A DNA stretch of 64,000 bases from Ficedula albicollis (taxonomy: Eukaryota > Chordata > Aves > Passeriformes > Muscicapidae), in the NCBI RefSeq assembly GCF_000247815.1, contig NC_021674.1, forward strand, positions 6,775,738 through 6,839,737, in the 5' to 3' direction. This document shows positions 62,112 to 64,000 of the stretch, piece after piece. A program made the position numbers and the translations under genes. Each line of letters starts with the position of its first letter. Positions within the stretch are counted from its first letter, which is position 1. The notes beneath the pieces were generated by a model. That model was given only the letters and a program-made list of their open reading frames with translations. It ran no database searches and was not told the origin of the DNA.

Positions 62112-62147
62112 GAGATGTCATTGCTTCACAGCTGAAAGCACAAGCAT
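62112..62147 (+). CDS. Possible 36-nt exon, phase 1-1
   Basis: The acceptor CCCCTTCTTTCCACTGCAG is near consensus. Phase 1 reads GDVIASQLKAQA and a phase-1 GT follows (CAT|GTATCA), a weak donor. The frame otherwise continues to a stop near 62240, so a terminal exon is an alternative reading, although no polyadenylation signal obviously follows. Low confidence. Confidence 0.22.
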
Positions 62148-62565
62148 GTATCACTGCATCCCCCTTGGCAGCCCAGCTCTTGTGGTTTAATTTCATGAAC
62201 AACGGCACAGTGAAAAGTGCATTAGAGATGCAGAGAGTTTAGACAGCTAAGGTGGATCTCAGTATTGGTTCACCCAGTGGGCAGGTCCAAGAGAGTGATA
62301 TATTTGAGAAATTACTATTATTTGAGACCAGGGCTTGATTCTCCATCAGGAAAACTGTCAGAAGGTGCAGCTGTAGCCTGGATTAGGGCCGTGTATACAC
62401 ACACATTTTTGTCCTGCCAGTTTCCATCAGCCATCAGAGCAAAGACCCCTGTATATTAAATTTCTTGTATCCAGGACAGATTTGCTGATTAGTTTTTTTT
62501 TAATGATGGCAAACTCCACCTTTGGTGGTTGGATTCTTAGATGGCATTTCCCTGACAGCAGCCTT

Positions 62566-62604
62566 CTCTCCCTTTCTCCTCCCTTTCTCCTCCCTTTCTC
62601 CTCC
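62566..62604 (+). repeat. CT-rich 11-bp minisatellite, about 3 units
   Basis: CTCCCTTTCTC-type units repeat over about 39 bp. Confidence 0.85.
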
Positions 62605-63105
62605 CACCAAAGCTATAGAGATTACTAAGGCAGTTTTTAGTTTCCAGATTCTATTTGATCAAACTTCACAATGTTGCTCAATCATCTTTTTTATTACAAA
62701 CCTTGGAAAGCTGCATCCTGATTTAAATCAAAACACTAATATTTTGGTGTCATCTGCTGTCCGGCTCTATGGCATAATATCCTAGGCTAAAGAAATGCAC
62801 TCACTGTCTTGCAGACAACTTTAACTTGGCTCTCCAGTCTCCCATTTTCTTGTCTTCTCCACTTAGAACTGTGCTGTCACTCCTGGCTAGCTAACATTTA
62901 AGCACGTAGCTGTCTTGCAGGAATGAGGAATAATGTTGCACAGCCAAAGCACATCCCCTAGGTCAGCAACAACCACAGTGCTGTGATGGATGGGAATTAT
63001 TTGCTGGGTTATTTCTTCTCCACTTGCAAGGAACTTTCTTATTTTCGGGGAAGAAATCCCTGCCTGGTCATCATTTGAGAGCTGATAATTTTGGCCCCCA
63101 AACAG

Positions 63106-63207
63106 GTCAAAATTTAAAAGAACTAAGACAGAATGTCCACATCCATCACCCAGAGATGTCGATTTCTGGCGTAAAAACCATCTGTGATGGTGCAGAAGGA
63201 GGTGCAG
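63106..63207 (+). CDS. Internal coding exon, phase 1-1, 34 codons
   Basis: The acceptor is TTTTGGCCCCCAAACAG and the donor is GCAG|GTAAAA. Only phase 1 is open (TAA and TGA close the others). The peptide contains GQNLKELRQNVHIHHPEMS and then a mixed segment ending DGAEGGA. It is less acidic than the other exons, with a His-rich stretch and one Cys, so it may begin a different part of the protein. The acceptor pyrimidine tract is modest. No later exon is seen in the last 800 bp. Confidence 0.78.
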
Positions 63208-64000
63208 GTAAAACTGAATTTAGGAGACATGCACCCCTTTGCACTCTGGGTGCTTCTCTGAGTTGTTGGCTGATGTAGCACAGTATGGGGAGGTGCAACA
63301 AGACTGCTAAAGTGAGTTAGCAGTTTAAAACCTCTAAAAACCTTGCTTGTCAGGGAGAAGCTCTAATTTGGCTTGTGATGTGATTGGATGTAGAACCCCA
63401 AGGGCTAATGACGCCTTTCTGACACCACCTCGTGCTGGGAGGAACCGAGGGCTGTGAGTCACATCCCCACCACACCTGGTGGCAGTTCTTCCACGTGTCC
63501 TTGTGCATGTGCTTCACTGCTGTGCTGTTTTCCAGCTAAACAGAGACAATTGTGTAGCTGTCCTCACAGTGGTGTATTTTGGGGCTCACTCAGTGGCCCT
63601 TCAGTCAGACCTCCCTGTCCCTAGTAGAGCCCATGCAAAGAGCCAAGCTCCATCACAAACACATAAGAAAAGGTTCATCTGGGATGCTGACAGAGCCTAA
63701 CCACAGGTTTCGAGTCCAGATTTAGTTTGCAGGAGGTTTCTGTAGAACGTGAGTGAAGGCTGACAGTATTTTCAACAAATGCTGCCAGTGAAGCTGTGCA
63801 GCATAATGAAGCTGGGAGAGGATGCTGCTGTCAGTGTGCAGCAGCCTTCCTTCAATGTTTTTTTTTTTTAATTAAGCATCCTGTCTCTTCTATGCAAATA
63901 CGGTTAAAGAATATAAGCTTGCTAAATGTGATGTGCATCAGAGCTCTGTAATCAGGAGAGGATACTTTTCGTATTATTTATTCATCACATACATCCAGGA
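63208..64000 (+). other. Start of the next intron
   Basis: About 790 bp after the last exon donor. No repeat, exon or RNA gene is recognised; a short T run lies near 63860. Confidence 0.5.

Larger units (their letters stand above)
59619..63105 (+). other. Intron of nominally 3.5 kb with an assembly gap
   Basis: It contains a CR1 directly after the donor, an approximately 80-bp imperfect tandem duplication (60172-60322), a 276-N gap, a poly-A run with a copy of the gap flanks (61954-62050) and a short CT-rich minisatellite (62566-62604). True length is uncertain because of the gap. Confidence 0.6.

Overview
This is vertebrate, almost certainly bird, genomic DNA. It is AT-rich, has no long conserved reading frame, and carries several CR1 LINE fragments with the avian-type 3' end (a TTCCAACC-type segment followed by ATTCTRTG-like repeats). 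It also holds one solo LTR of endogenous-retrovirus type. Nothing looks bacterial: there are no operons, no ribosome-binding-site logic and no CRISPR array. Nearly all open frames of 60-130 codons are chance frames in introns, tandem repeats or homopolymers.

The only gene I can support is one multi-exon gene on the + strand that crosses the whole window. Eight small exons (31-99, 15982-16044, 18818-18883, 28201-28278, 28876-28950, 29467-29562, 59535-59618, 63106-63207) each have an AG acceptor and GT donor. Each is 63-102 nt long, divisible by three, and reads as phase 1 at both ends. In six of the eight the other two frames contain stops, so the phase is forced. The encoded sequence is Glu/Asp/Lys/Ser/Gln-rich, has almost no aromatic or long hydrophobic stretch, and should be intrinsically disordered. 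Because every exon is symmetric, any subset can be skipped without a frameshift. I do not recognise the protein. Neither first nor last exon is in the window. Two more exons of the same kind are likely (55250-55297, 59009-59068); several others are only possible.

Layout: 1-15 kb is a long intron crowded with simple repeats and near-identical tandem duplications. These include a perfect (AGGAG)n tract of about 532 bp, a 108-nt G homopolymer between T homopolymers, and duplicated blocks of 207, about 198 (x3), 461, 602 and 632 bp. 16-29.6 kb holds five exons in ordinary intron. 29.6-59.5 kb is a roughly 30-kb interval with no confident exon, containing a 484-bp and a 701-bp tandem duplication at 46-48 kb, several CR1 pieces and the solo LTR at 56802-57354. 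59.5-64 kb holds two exons, a 276-N assembly gap, and an extra 76-bp copy of the sequence that flanks that gap.

Two themes merit follow-up. One is the exon cassette array, including a candidate exon that seems to have been split by the LTR and another whose splice acceptor lies at the tail of a CR1. The other is the set of duplications, several of which end at T or A homopolymers or at the gap and look more like assembly artefacts than biology.
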